Shown: positions 15,363-24,051, counted from the first letter of the stretch. The stretch is 39,613 bases of DNA from Streptomyces smaragdinus (GCF_009604385.1 NZ_WEGJ01000048.1:1-39613); one strand, 5' to 3'. The notes: a model not told the origin generated them from the sequence alone. Made by a program: numbers and translations.

Positions 15363-17363
15363 ATGCCCGATACTCCCCCGGAAGTCACCGCCGCCGGTAT
15401 CGCCCGGCTGGCGGGCGTGGGCCGCGCCGCGGTCAGCAACTGGCGGCGCCGGCACGCCGATTTCCCCAAACCGGTCGGCGGCACGGACACCTCCCCCAGC
15501 TTCGACCTCGCGCAGATCGAGGACTGGCTGCGCGCCCAGGGCAAGATCGGCGGGGTGCCGCCGCGCGAGCGCGTGTGGCAGCTCGTCGCCACCCATCCCG
15601 CCGGCGCCCCGGCCGCCCTCGCGCTGGCCGGCGCCGTGCTGCTGGCGGTGCGGGAGCATCCAGGGCTCGCGGTACGGGACGACGACCTGCCCGGTGCGCT
15701 GCCCGCCGTACTGGAGGACCGGCTGGGTCCGGGGCATCCCGTGCGGCTGCCCGAGGCGGAGTCCGGGCTCGTACGGGGGGCCGCCGCGCTCGCCGGGGAG
15801 CCGGGCGGGGCGGCGGGGGCGTACGCGTTCCTGCTGGGCCGGTACCTGGAGGCCAACCCCCGCCAGCACGCGCTCACTCCGCCCCGGCTCGCGGAGCTGA
15901 TGGCCGCCCTCGCCGGCCCCCGCGACGGGGACACGGTGCTGGACCCGGCCGCCGGCCCCGCGACCCTGCTGCTCGCCGCCGCCGCCGACGGCCCCCGGCT
16001 CGCCCAGGACGCCGACGCCGACCTCGCGGCCCTCGCCGCCCTGCGTCTGGCCCTGGAGCGGGAGGGCGAGGTCCGGGTCGCGGCCGGGGACACGCTGCGG
16101 GCCGACGCCTTCCCGTCGGCGGCGGCGGACACCGTGCTGTGCCATCCCCCGTTCAACGAACGCAACTGGGGCCACGACGAGCTCGCCTACGACCCCCGCT
16201 TCGTCTACGGCGTCCCCGCCCGCACCGAGTCCGAACTCGCCTGGGTCCAGCACGCCCTGGCGCGCCTGCGCGACGGCGGCACCGCCGTCCTCCTGATGCC
16301 CCCCGCCGCCGCCTCCCGCCGCTCCGGACGCCGGATCCGCGCCGACCTCCTGCGCCGCGGCGCCCTGCGCGCCGTGATCGCGCTGCCCGCCGGGGTGGCC
16401 CCGCCGTACGGGGTGCCCCTGCACCTGTGGATCCTGCGCCGCCCCGCCGCGCGGACCGCGCCCCCGGCCGCGCTGCTGCTCCTGGACGGCGCCGAGCGGT
16501 ACGGCACCGGGCGGGACCGCATCGACTGGCCCGCCCTGTCCGCCGACACCCTCGACGCCTGGCGCGAGTTCGACCGCACCGGCGCCCTCGACCCCCGCCC
16601 CGGCGCCGCCGAGGCCCGCCAGGTGGTCGACCTCCTCGACGACGACGTCGACCTCACCCCCGCCCGCCGCCTCCCCCACACCGCCGGCGCCGCCCCCACC
16701 CTGGCCGCCCTGGCCGCCGTACGGGACGAGCTCACCGCGACCCTCCGCCGCACCACGGCGGGCGTCCCCGCCTCGCCGGAGGCCGCGGACGGCTCCCCCC
16801 TGCTGTGGACCACGGTGGGGGAACTGGCCCGCGGAGGCGCCCTGGTGATGCGCACCGGGGGCGCGGGGGCCGGTGCGGGGCCCGCGGTGCTCACCGCGCA
16901 GGACGTGCTCACCGGCGACGCGCCCTCGGGGGTGCTGCCGGACGGGGAGACGGAGGAGGCGGTGCTGGTCGCCGCGGGGGATGTGGTGGTGCCCCTGAGC
17001 GGCGGCGTCACCACCGCGCGCGTGATCGGGGCGGAGGCGGCCGGCGCGGCGCTGGGGCCGCGGCTGGTGCTGCTGCGGCCGGCGGCGGGGGAGCTGGACG
17101 CGTGGTTCCTCGCCGGGTTCCTGCGGGGGACCGCCAACGCCCGGCAGGCGGGGGTGTACGCGACGGCGGCGGGGCGGCTGGACGTGCGGCGGTTCCAGGT
17201 GCCGCGGCTGCCCCTGCCCGTCCAGCGGCAGTACGGCGAGCACTTCCGGGCGCTCGCCGCCTTCGAGGAGGCGCTGCGGGCGGCGAACCGGCTGGGGGAG
17301 CGGCTGGCGCAGGGGCTGTACGACGGGCTGGCGGACGGGACGCTGCGGCCGCCTCAGCCGTAG
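15363..17363 (+). CDS. HTH-HsdM-HsdS-like fusion with altered N6-methylase catalytic motif
   Basis: A 666-residue protein in three parts. An N-terminal AlpA/MerR-like helix-turn-helix (about 8-60, GIARLAGVGRAAVSNWRRR) is followed by an N6-adenine methylase core. Motif I is DPAAGPATLL (194-203) and the motif IV region is CHPPFNERNWG (260-270), where HsdM enzymes have NPPF. His261 therefore replaces the catalytic Asn. The C-terminal ~200 residues resemble an HsdS specificity domain (WFLAGFLRG, DVRRFQVPRLPLPVQRQYG). No HsdR is nearby. It may be a DNA-binding protein that lost methylation activity. ATG 15363 is preferred to GTG 15354 because the latter overlaps the -10 box. Confidence 0.85.
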   Translation: MPDTPPEVTAAGIARLAGVGRAAVSNWRRRHADFPKPVGGTDTSPSFDLAQIEDWLRAQGKIGGVPPRERVWQLVATHPAGAPAALALAGAVLLAVREHPGLAVRDDDLPGALPAVLEDRLGPGHPVRLPEAESGLVRGAAALAGEPGGAAGAYAFLLGRYLEANPRQHALTPPRLAELMAALAGPRDGDTVLDPAAGPATLLLAAAADGPRLAQDADADLAALAALRLALEREGEVRVAAGDTLRADAFPSAAADTVLCHPPFNERNWGHDELAYDPRFVYGVPARTESELAWVQHALARLRDGGTAVLLMPPAAASRRSGRRIRADLLRRGALRAVIALPAGVAPPYGVPLHLWILRRPAARTAPPAALLLLDGAERYGTGRDRIDWPALSADTLDAWREFDRTGALDPRPGAAEARQVVDLLDDDVDLTPARRLPHTAGAAPTLAALAAVRDELTATLRRTTAGVPASPEAADGSPLLWTTVGELARGGALVMRTGGAGAGAGPAVLTAQDVLTGDAPSGVLPDGETEEAVLVAAGDVVVPLSGGVTTARVIGAEAAGAALGPRLVLLRPAAGELDAWFLAGFLRGTANARQAGVYATAAGRLDVRRFQVPRLPLPVQRQYGEHFRALAAFEEALRAANRLGERLAQGLYDGLADGTLRPPQP

Positions 17364-17415
17364 ACCGACCGGGTACTCTGCTGACGTCTAGAACGCTCTT
17401 CCGTAGGAGCCAGCC

Positions 17416-17880
17416 ATGTTCGGCCCCGCACCGCTGCGTACCGGCCCCGGCGCCGGAGTCATCACCGTGCGGGTGCTGCTCGCGGCGCTGCCCCTGCTGA
17501 GCGTCGGGCTGCTGGCCTGGGGCACCACGCTGCGGATCGCGATCATGCGGCAGCGGGCGCTGGAGTGGGTGCTGTTCGGCGCGCACACCATCGCCACCGT
17601 GGTCTGCGCGGGCACGGTCGGCTCGCTGCCGGAAACCAACCGGTGGACGGACGTGACGATGGGCGCCCTGCTGGTGATGGCGATCGCGACCACGGCCTGG
17701 TTCCTGGTCGCCGACATCCGCCACTACAACGCGCCGCGCCCGTACATACCGCCGCCGGCCTTCAACCCGTACCAGCAGCCGTACCCCTACGAGCAGCCCG
17801 CGCCGCCGCCGTCCCCCCGGATCTCCCCCGAGCTGGACGACCTCAGCGAACTCCTGCGCCGCGAGCAGGACGGCCGGTGA
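17416..17880 (+). CDS. Small membrane protein coupled to a Ser/Thr kinase
   Basis: A 154-residue protein with three predicted transmembrane helices (about 17-38, 50-68 and 80-100). A cytoplasmic tail rich in Pro/Tyr (PYIPPPAFNPYQQPYPYEQP) ends in an acidic helix. Its stop codon overlaps the kinase start (GTGA), so the two are co-translated. I infer it may anchor or signal to the kinase; the Pro/Tyr tail is a plausible interaction site. No family name recognised. Confidence 0.85.
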   Translation: MFGPAPLRTGPGAGVITVRVLLAALPLLSVGLLAWGTTLRIAIMRQRALEWVLFGAHTIATVVCAGTVGSLPETNRWTDVTMGALLVMAIATTAWFLVADIRHYNAPRPYIPPPAFNPYQQPYPYEQPAPPPSPRISPELDDLSELLRREQDGR

Positions 17881-19409
17881 ACGGCCGCGTCGTCGCCGGG
17901 CGCTACGAGCTGTCCACCCTCATCGGCCAGGGCGGCATGGGCCGCGTCTGGCAGGGCTACGACCGCACCCTCGACCGCCGCGTCGCGGTCAAGCTGCTGC
18001 GGCCCGACACCATGGCCGCCGCCTCGCAGGCCGACGAGCTGCGCCGCCGCTTCCTGCGTGAGTGCCGGGTGACCGCGCAGGTCGACCACCCCGGGCTGGT
18101 CACCGTGCACGACGCGGGGTCCGACGGCGCCGAGCTGTTCCTCGTCATGCAGCACGTGCAGGGCGCGGACCTCGCCGACCACCTCGCCGAGCACCAGCCG
18201 TACCCCTGGCAGTGGGCGGCGTCCGTGGCCGCGCAGCTGTGCGCGGTGCTCTCCGCCGTGCACGCCGTGCCGATCATCCACCGGGACCTCAAGCCGCGGA
18301 ACATCATGATCCGCCCGGACGGCACGATCGCCGTCCTCGACCTGGGCATCGCCTCGGTCGTCGACACCGACACCACCCGCCTCACGCACACCGGCGTACC
18401 GCTGGGCAGCCCCGCGTACATGGCCCCGGAGCAGGCGATGGGCGGGGCGGTCGGCCCGTACACGGACCTCTACGCGCTCGGCGTCCTCGTCCACGAACTC
18501 CTCACCGGCGGCGTGCCGTTCGCCGGCTCCACGGCGCTCGGTGTGCTGCACCGGCATCTGTACGAGCCCCCGCGCCCCGTACGCGAACTGCGCCCCGAGA
18601 TACCCGGGGAGCTGGAGGACCTCGTCCTGAAGCTGCTGGCCAAGGACCCGCAGGACCGGCCGGGGGCGGCGCAGGAGGTGTACGAACAGCTGGCGCCGCT
18701 GCTCCCGGTGCCGGGCAGCGGACACCCCTTGGGCCCGCTCGACCCGACCCGCCCCTTCCTGCGCCCGCACGCCCCCTGGCCCGACCGGCCCGGCGTCCCC
18801 GACGCGCACCGGCCCGCCGCACCGGCCCCTCCCCCGGCCGCCGCGCCGGCCGACACCCCCGACATCGCGGGCGCCGTCGACGAGGTCAAGCGCCTCCTGG
18901 GCGCCGCCCGGCTCACCCAGGCGATCGACATCCTGGCGGGCATCCTCCCCACGGCGGTGCGCACGCACGGGGCGCAGTCCTCCGTGGTCCGCATCCTGCG
19001 CAAGCAGTACGCGGCCACGCTGATGGACGACGGCCAGTACCGCCGCGCCCTGCCCGTCCTGCGGCTGCTCGCCGAGGAACGCCTCGCGGAGGCCGGCGAC
19101 CCGGGCGACGCGCAGGCCGTCCAGCACCGGTACGAGGCGGCGCTGTGCCTGGAGCAGCTCGGCGAGGCGCCCGAGGCCCTCGCCGAGTACCGCTCCCTGC
19201 TCCCCCATCTGGCGCGCGACCCGGCCCGTTCGTACGAGATCCGCCAGCGCGTCGCCCAGCTGCTGATCGCCCTCGGCGACCCGGCGGGCGCCCAGGCGGA
19301 GCTGGGGTCACTGCTGCACGAGGTGCAGTCGCTGTACGGGCCGCACCATCCGGTGGCCGAGGGCGTCAGGCGGACGCTGGCGAACCTGGCGTCGTTCGGG
19401 CGGCGGTGA
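17877..19409 (+). CDS. Serine/threonine protein kinase with C-terminal TPR-like domain
   Basis: A 510-residue Hanks-type kinase. P-loop GQGGMG (17-22), ATP-anchoring Lys39, catalytic loop HRDLKPRN with Asp137 and Asn142, Mg-binding DLG (155-157), activation loop Thr-rich (TTRLTHTGVPLGSP) and APE motif. A Pro-rich linker (about 275-325) leads to a helical TPR-like region (about 329-500). There is no transmembrane segment or PASTA domain, unlike PknB; membrane proximity may come from the coupled upstream protein. The GTG start at 17877 overlaps that gene's stop. Earlier in-frame starts are only overlap. A second gene at the right edge carries a near-identical C-terminal domain. Confidence 0.95.
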   Translation: MNGRVVAGRYELSTLIGQGGMGRVWQGYDRTLDRRVAVKLLRPDTMAAASQADELRRRFLRECRVTAQVDHPGLVTVHDAGSDGAELFLVMQHVQGADLADHLAEHQPYPWQWAASVAAQLCAVLSAVHAVPIIHRDLKPRNIMIRPDGTIAVLDLGIASVVDTDTTRLTHTGVPLGSPAYMAPEQAMGGAVGPYTDLYALGVLVHELLTGGVPFAGSTALGVLHRHLYEPPRPVRELRPEIPGELEDLVLKLLAKDPQDRPGAAQEVYEQLAPLLPVPGSGHPLGPLDPTRPFLRPHAPWPDRPGVPDAHRPAAPAPPPAAAPADTPDIAGAVDEVKRLLGAARLTQAIDILAGILPTAVRTHGAQSSVVRILRKQYAATLMDDGQYRRALPVLRLLAEERLAEAGDPGDAQAVQHRYEAALCLEQLGEAPEALAEYRSLLPHLARDPARSYEIRQRVAQLLIALGDPAGAQAELGSLLHEVQSLYGPHHPVAEGVRRTLANLASFGRR

Positions 19410-19412
19410 GGG

Positions 19413-20216
19413 TCAGCCGCCGAGCGCGGCGGGGTCGAGGATCTGGTCGGCGGGCGGGGCCTGGACGTCGACCGGCTTGTTGAAGTCGCTCATCACGACC
19501 TTGCCGGGCTCCTTGCCGCCCTTCTTCTCGAAGTTGAGGATGTACGGCTCGCCCTCGGCCTGGATGTACACCGTGCCGGTGCCGCCGTCGTCCTCCTTGC
19601 TGGTGAGCTCGAAGACGCGCGAGCCGTTGAAGTCGGTGTAGCCGGCCTTCTTCAGGTTGTCCGACTCGTCCGGGTCGTCCAGCTCGGCGAGCAGCTCGTC
19701 CAGGTCGCACATCTTGGCCATCTGCTTGGCGTCCGCGGAGTTCACCGACGTCTTCAGCCAGCGGCCCTTCATCAGGGCGATCGTGGCGGCGGCCTGGTCC
19801 GCGGGCTGGTCCTTCGTCTGCGTCTTCAGGAACGCGTCGTCCGGCAGGATGTACACGGCGTCGGTCGTCCGGCGGATCTCCATGCCGCCCTGGCCGCCCA
19901 GGGTGAGCTTGCCGGCGCAGCGGGTGTCCTTGTCCAGCGAGATGGTGCCGGTTATGTGCTCGCCGTCGCTCGTGAGGTCCAGGTCCATGGTGAGCGAGCT
20001 CGCGCCCTTGGTGGCCTTGGTCGCCTTCTTCGCCACCTCCAGCGCGGTGTCCTTCGCGAACGGGTCGGTGTCGGCCTTCTTCTCGGCCGGCTGGGAGGCA
20101 GTCGTCTTCCCGGCGCCGTCGGCCTTGTCCTTGTCACTGTCGTTGCAGCCCGCCAGGCCGGCCACGGCAATGGCCGTGCCCAGGACGACCGGCCACGTGT
20201 AACGCTGAATCTTCAC
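19413..20216 (-). CDS. LppX/LprAFG-like lipoprotein (1)
   Basis: A 267-residue secreted lipoprotein with lipobox LAGC, lipidated at Cys24, followed by a Lys/Asp-rich linker. The mature domain fits the LppX_LprAFG fold, which in mycobacteria binds and carries lipids at the cell surface (AAKKATKATKGASSLTMDLD at the start; WLKTSVNSAD and PYILNFEKKG later). The GTG start at 20216 has AGGAG 4 nt upstream. It is convergent with the kinase gene (3-nt gap) and lies 27 nt after its paralogue, in the same operon. Confidence 0.88.
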   Translation of the reverse strand: MKIQRYTWPVVLGTAIAVAGLAGCNDSDKDKADGAGKTTASQPAEKKADTDPFAKDTALEVAKKATKATKGASSLTMDLDLTSDGEHITGTISLDKDTRCAGKLTLGGQGGMEIRRTTDAVYILPDDAFLKTQTKDQPADQAAATIALMKGRWLKTSVNSADAKQMAKMCDLDELLAELDDPDESDNLKKAGYTDFNGSRVFELTSKEDDGGTGTVYIQAEGEPYILNFEKKGGKEPGKVVMSDFNKPVDVQAPPADQILDPAALGG

Positions 20217-20243
20217 TGTTCTCCTCGCAATGTGCATCGGCGG

Positions 20244-20969
20244 TCAGCCGCCGAACCTGCTGCCGTCGATGACCTGGTCCGCGGGCGGGGCCTGTACCTC
20301 GACCGGCTTGTTGTAGTCGCTGAAGGTGATGGTGCCGGATTCGTCTCCGCCGACCTTCACGATCTTCACGATGTACGGCTCGCCCTCGGTGGCGACGTAA
20401 ATCCGGCTGGTGCCGCCGTCGCGCAGACTGTCCATGATCTCCAGGGTCCGCTGTCCGCCGACCTCGGCGATCTTCCCCCTGCGTAGCACGTTGGACTTCT
20501 CCGGCACGTGAATCTGATTCATCAGGCCGGCGAATTCACAGATTTCTCCCAGATCCTCGGCGTCGACGGAGTCGGGTGGCATCTTCAGCCAGCGGCCCCG
20601 CATCGCCTCGGTCCTGATCCGCGGCTGCCCCTTCAACCGACTGCGCACGAACGTCTCGTCGGGCCTGATGTAGACGGCGTCACCGGTCCTGCGGAACTCG
20701 AACCGTCCCCGTTCCGTCGTGTCGACCGTGGCCGTGCACCGGTTGTCCCGGTTCAGGGAGAGCCTGCCCGTCGTACGGCCGTTCCCGGTCTCGGCGATCC
20801 GGCCGACGCTGACGGAATCGACCGCCTTCGTGGCCTTCACGGCCTTCTCGACCACCGTCCGCGCGCTCTGGCCGGCGAAGGGCTCCGGGTCCTCGCCCGT
20901 ACAGCCCGTCAGAACCAGAACGGCGGCCGTGCACAGGGCCGTCGGCCAGCAAAGCTGCTGCGTCCTCAC
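20244..20969 (-). CDS. LppX/LprAFG-like lipoprotein (2)
   Basis: A 241-residue paralogue of the next gene, with lipobox LTGC, lipidated at Cys23. Shared segments include EGEPYI, NKPVEVQAPPADQ and MRGRWLKMPP/MKGRWLKTSV, showing tandem duplication with strong divergence. The GTG start at 20969 follows GGAGG by 6 nt. It is the first gene of the pair and has a canonical promoter. Confidence 0.88.
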   Translation of the reverse strand: MRTQQLCWPTALCTAAVLVLTGCTGEDPEPFAGQSARTVVEKAVKATKAVDSVSVGRIAETGNGRTTGRLSLNRDNRCTATVDTTERGRFEFRRTGDAVYIRPDETFVRSRLKGQPRIRTEAMRGRWLKMPPDSVDAEDLGEICEFAGLMNQIHVPEKSNVLRRGKIAEVGGQRTLEIMDSLRDGGTSRIYVATEGEPYIVKIVKVGGDESGTITFSDYNKPVEVQAPPADQVIDGSRFGG

Positions 20970-21003
20970 GAGATCCCTCCACCCTGCCGGTGCCGTTGCG
21001 TCA

Positions 21004-21032
21004 ATAACACCAGACACTGTGAACCGAGTCAA
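21004..21032 (-). promoter_or_regulatory. Promoter of the lipoprotein pair with CRP-like motif
   Basis: The minus strand reads TTGACT, 17 nt, TGTTAT, close to the vegetative consensus, about 30 nt before the GTG start. The -35 is part of a GTGAACCGAGTCAA motif (21019-21032), one mismatch from GTGN6GNCAC. Confidence 0.65.
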
Positions 21033-21185
21033 CCTTTCTTCCTGTGTGAACGCGCGGCTACACGCCCGGCCGGCATGGCCCCCGCCCCTCCGGGTACCCG
21101 GCCACTCCCGCTAAGCTGACCGACCGCAGGGGGCCCATTCCCCCCACGTGGACCCCCTGCGTCTGACCCTGCCTGGAGCCCACCG

Positions 21186-21887
21186 TTGATCCGCCGCACC
21201 GCAGTCACGCTGACCGTCCTGGCGGCGGCCCTGGCGTCGTGCACCCCGACCACCCCGGCGCCGTCCGGCACCGCCGCCCCGCCCACCACGCCCACGGGCA
21301 CGGAACGGGGGCTGGCCCCCGTCGCCGCCGCGGACGCCCGCGCGCTGCTGTCCACCCTCCCGACGAAGGGCCGGGGCCCGAAGACCGGCTACGCCCGCGA
21401 CGAATTCGGCTACGCCTGGATGGACACGGCGGACGGCGTCCCGCTGTCGCACAACGGCTGCGACACCCGCAACGACGTGCTGAAGCTCCACGGCCACGAC
21501 ATCCGCTACCGGGCCGGCTCGGACTGCGTGATCACGTCGATGACGCTGTACGACCCGTACACGGCGAAGACCATCACCTGGACGAAGTCGAAGGCATCCT
21601 CGATACAGATCGACCACATAGTCCCCCTCTCCTACGCCTGGCAACTGGGCGCGGCCCACTGGCCCGAACCCAAACGCGAACAGCTCGCGAACGACCCCCT
21701 GAACCTCCTCCCGGTCTCGGGCCCCGCCAACTCCGCCAAACGCGACTCGGGCCCGGCGTCCTGGCTCCCCCCGAACAAGAAGATCCGCTGCGCGTACGCC
21801 GTCCGCTTCGCCCAGGTGACCCTCAAGTACGACCTCCCGGTCACCCCGGCGGACAAGACCCAGATGCTCCGGCAGTGCGAAGGGTGA
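21186..21887 (+). CDS. Secreted HNH nuclease (DUF1524/GmrSD C-terminal type)
   Basis: A 233-residue exported protein. The signal ends in a lipobox-like LASC (Cys19), so it may be surface-tethered; a Thr/Pro-rich linker follows. The nuclease domain has IDHIVPL (His144 in the beta-beta-alpha metal site), NDPLNLLPV (Asn173) and NSAKRD, as in DUF1524 HNH enzymes. Cys92 and Cys114 could form a disulfide. A role in extracellular nucleic-acid degradation is inferred. The start is TTG at 21186, with GGAG upstream; no ATG/GTG alternative keeps the signal peptide. The NUDIX gene follows after 6 nt. Confidence 0.88.
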   Translation: MIRRTAVTLTVLAAALASCTPTTPAPSGTAAPPTTPTGTERGLAPVAAADARALLSTLPTKGRGPKTGYARDEFGYAWMDTADGVPLSHNGCDTRNDVLKLHGHDIRYRAGSDCVITSMTLYDPYTAKTITWTKSKASSIQIDHIVPLSYAWQLGAAHWPEPKREQLANDPLNLLPVSGPANSAKRDSGPASWLPPNKKIRCAYAVRFAQVTLKYDLPVTPADKTQMLRQCEG

Positions 21888-21893
21888 CACCTC

Positions 21894-22388
21894 ATGGGTG
21901 AACTGGTGGAGCGGGTCGACGACCAGGACCGCGTCCTCGGCATCGTCGAACGAGCCGAGGCGATACGGAACCGCTGGCTGCACCGCGTGGCAACCACGAT
22001 CTGCCGCCGCCCCGACGGCCGCGTCCTGATCCACCGCCGCCCGCCCACGGTGTCCCGCTTCCCGGGCCAGTACAACTGGCTGGTGGGCGGAGCCGTGAAC
22101 GTGGGCGAGTCCTACGAGACGGCGGCGGCCCGCGAACTCGCGGAGGAACTGGGCGTCACGGCATCCCCGAGACTCGTCCTCAAGTTCCTGTGCCCCGGCG
22201 CGATCAGCCCGTACTGGCTGGGCCTCCACGAGGCGGTGATCACGGACGAACCCACCATGGACCCCGCGGAAATCGCCTGGCACACCTGGCTCACCCCGCC
22301 GGAGTTCGAGCAGGCCGTCCGGCGCCACCCCTTCGTGGCCGACGGACTCGACGCGTGGCGGCGCTATCGAGGGCTGTCGCCGGAGTAA
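21894..22388 (+). CDS. NUDIX hydrolase
   Basis: A 164-residue pyrophosphohydrolase. The NUDIX box is complete: Gly66, Glu72, RE at 80-81 and EE at 84-85 with Gly87. The N-terminus (LVERVDDQDRVLGIVERAEA) resembles NUDIX proteins of the isopentenyl-diphosphate isomerase-like subgroup. The substrate is not evident. AAGGGTG upstream of the ATG overlaps the end of the nuclease gene, so both are probably on one mRNA. Only 4 nt separate its stop from that of the convergent methyltransferase. Confidence 0.92.
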   Translation: MGELVERVDDQDRVLGIVERAEAIRNRWLHRVATTICRRPDGRVLIHRRPPTVSRFPGQYNWLVGGAVNVGESYETAAARELAEELGVTASPRLVLKFLCPGAISPYWLGLHEAVITDEPTMDPAEIAWHTWLTPPEFEQAVRRHPFVADGLDAWRRYRGLSPE

Positions 22389-22392
22389 CAGG

Positions 22393-23148
22393 TCACGGCC
22401 GGGAGAACACCGCCACGTCATACCGCTCGAGAACCGGTCCGGTGTCCTCGCCCCCGGCCGCGGTCTCCAGCCGGGCAAGGCCTTGCCGGAAATCCTCGTC
22501 GGTAAGGCAGTTGAACTTCGACTGCGGCCGGCCGACCAGCCGTGCGTGATACTCCGCCAAATTCGCCACGACCGGCTGAGCGAAGGACGTGACCTCCTCC
22601 AGCACGAGCCCGGCGGCGACAAAATCCTCGACGACCTCCGCCTCCCCCGGAAACCGCCGCGCATCGCTCGCCCGAAGCTGTGGCCAGTAGTCGTACACCG
22701 CCGCGTCCAGCCGCTCCCGGAACGTGGTCCGCACGACCACCCGCCCGCCCTCCCGCAACACACGCACCAACTCCCGCCCCGCACCCACCCGATCCGGAAT
22801 GTGATGGATCACGCGGGACATCAACGCCAGATCGAATCCCCCCGCCCCGACAGGCAGCGCCTCCGCCTCCCCCGGCAGATACCGCACCCCGGGACACGAA
22901 TGATGCCGCCGCGCCTCACCGAGCATCGCCTCGGAAGCATCGACCCCCACCACCTCACTCCCCTCGATCCACCGCGCCATGGCGTCCGAGAACACCCCGG
23001 TCCCCGCCCCGACCTCAAGGATGACCGGCGCCGACCGCGGCGCGAAGGACCCGATCAACTCCACCCAGGCCCGCAGGGCCCTCTCGGGCATCTCGTTGCC
23101 GCGCTCGTAGGCACCGGCCAGTCGCTCGTCGTCATAGACACGGCTCAT
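22393..23148 (-). CDS. Class I SAM-dependent methyltransferase
   Basis: A 251-residue small-molecule-type methyltransferase (Methyltransf_11 style). SAM motif I is VILEVGAGTGVF, the acidic residue is in VVGVDAS, and motif III surrounds LALMSRVIHHIPD, followed by VLREGGRVVVRT. The C-terminal part is Phe/Tyr-rich and likely shapes the substrate pocket. ATG 23148 is preferred; the in-frame extension to 23184 starts inside the intergenic operator. The substrate is unknown. It is divergent from the GntR gene with a shared 98-nt control region. Confidence 0.88.
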   Translation of the reverse strand: MSRVYDDERLAGAYERGNEMPERALRAWVELIGSFAPRSAPVILEVGAGTGVFSDAMARWIEGSEVVGVDASEAMLGEARRHHSCPGVRYLPGEAEALPVGAGGFDLALMSRVIHHIPDRVGAGRELVRVLREGGRVVVRTTFRERLDAAVYDYWPQLRASDARRFPGEAEVVEDFVAAGLVLEEVTSFAQPVVANLAEYHARLVGRPQSKFNCLTDEDFRQGLARLETAAGGEDTGPVLERYDVAVFSRP

Positions 23149-23176
23149 GGGTTCGATCTTCACCCGGGGATCACGC

Positions 23177-23199
23177 CCGGACAAGAACGCCTTGTCCGG
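23177..23199. promoter_or_regulatory. Perfect inverted repeat between methyltransferase and gntR genes
   Basis: CCGGACAAG-AACGC-CTTGTCCGG, 9-bp arms with a 5-nt spacer. A natural candidate operator for the divergent GntR regulator. Confidence 0.6.
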
Positions 23200-23232
23200 A
23201 ATCGGCGCGCATACCTCTTTGCAGGCGTGCCT

Positions 23233-23238
23233 TAGGGT
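23233..23238 (+). promoter_or_regulatory. -10 box for a leaderless gntR transcript
   Basis: TAGGGT ends 8 nt before the ATG at 23247. No Shine-Dalgarno sequence is present, in keeping with a leaderless mRNA. Confidence 0.5.
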
Positions 23239-23246
23239 GTGGCGCC

Positions 23247-24041
23247 ATGACGGCAGCAGACCCCAGGCCGCTCGCCCAGCGCATCGCCGACGAACTCCGG
23301 GCGGAGATCGAGTCCGGCGCGTACGAGGACGACGGCCGGCTCCCCACCACTCGTGAGCTCGCCGCCCGTTACGCGACCACCGGCGAGACGATCCGCCAGG
23401 CGATCATCCGGCTGAAGAACACCGGGCTGGTCACCGGCCGTCAGGGCGGCGGCGTCTTCGTCCGCACCCGCCCGCCGATGAAGCGCCTGGGGATCCAGCG
23501 GTACGACAAGGCCAGGTGGCGTGACGGCGACGAGGTCGCGTTCGTCGCCGACCGTGTTGCTTCGGGCCGGCCGTACCGGCGCGGCGACCAGACGCAGACG
23601 GTACGCAAGGTGCCCGCCGCCCCCGTCGTGGCCGCCGCGCTCGGGGTGCCGGAGGGCGCGGAGGTGTACGAGCGGGCACGGCTGATCAGGGACGACGACC
23701 AGCCCACCCACACCCTGACCAGCTACTACCGCCCGAGCCACGTGGAGGGCACCCGCCTGGTCGACCCCGCACCCGGACCCGCCGGACCCGGCGGCGGATT
23801 CCGTGTCTTCCACGAGCTCGGCCTGGAGCCGCACCACATGACGGAGGCGCTGCACGCCCGCATGCCCACCCCGGCCGAGACCGAGCGGCTGCAGCTGCCG
23901 CCCGGCGAGCCGGTCATGGAACTCAGCCGGACCACCCGCACAGCGGACGGCACCGTCATCGAGTACGCGACAGGTGTCCACGCCGCCAGCCGCTTCAGCT
24001 GGAGCTACACGTTCGAACTCCCGGACTCCGCAGCTCCCTGA
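23247..24041 (+). CDS. GntR-family regulator, HutC subfamily (UTRA domain)
   Basis: A 264-residue transcription regulator. The winged helix-turn-helix spans about 8-75 (LPTTRELAARYATTGETIRQAI). A UTRA ligand-binding domain (about 100-255) begins near YRRGDQTQTVRKVPAAPVVAAAL and includes MELSRTTRTADGTVIEYATGV near its end. UTRA domains sense small effectors such as sugars or amino acids; the effector here is unknown. The perfect inverted repeat at 23177-23199 is a likely binding site, which would also control the divergent methyltransferase. Confidence 0.93.
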   Translation: MTAADPRPLAQRIADELRAEIESGAYEDDGRLPTTRELAARYATTGETIRQAIIRLKNTGLVTGRQGGGVFVRTRPPMKRLGIQRYDKARWRDGDEVAFVADRVASGRPYRRGDQTQTVRKVPAAPVVAAALGVPEGAEVYERARLIRDDDQPTHTLTSYYRPSHVEGTRLVDPAPGPAGPGGGFRVFHELGLEPHHMTEALHARMPTPAETERLQLPPGEPVMELSRTTRTADGTVIEYATGVHAASRFSWSYTFELPDSAAP

Positions 24042-24051
24042 CCCCGTCGGA

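Noticed and set aside
15105..17243. A 712-codon minus-strand open frame opposite the HsdM-like gene
   Set aside because: Its translation is Gly/Gln/Arg/His-rich with no domain, and it mirrors a plus-strand gene with clear motifs. Long antisense frames are routine at this GC content.
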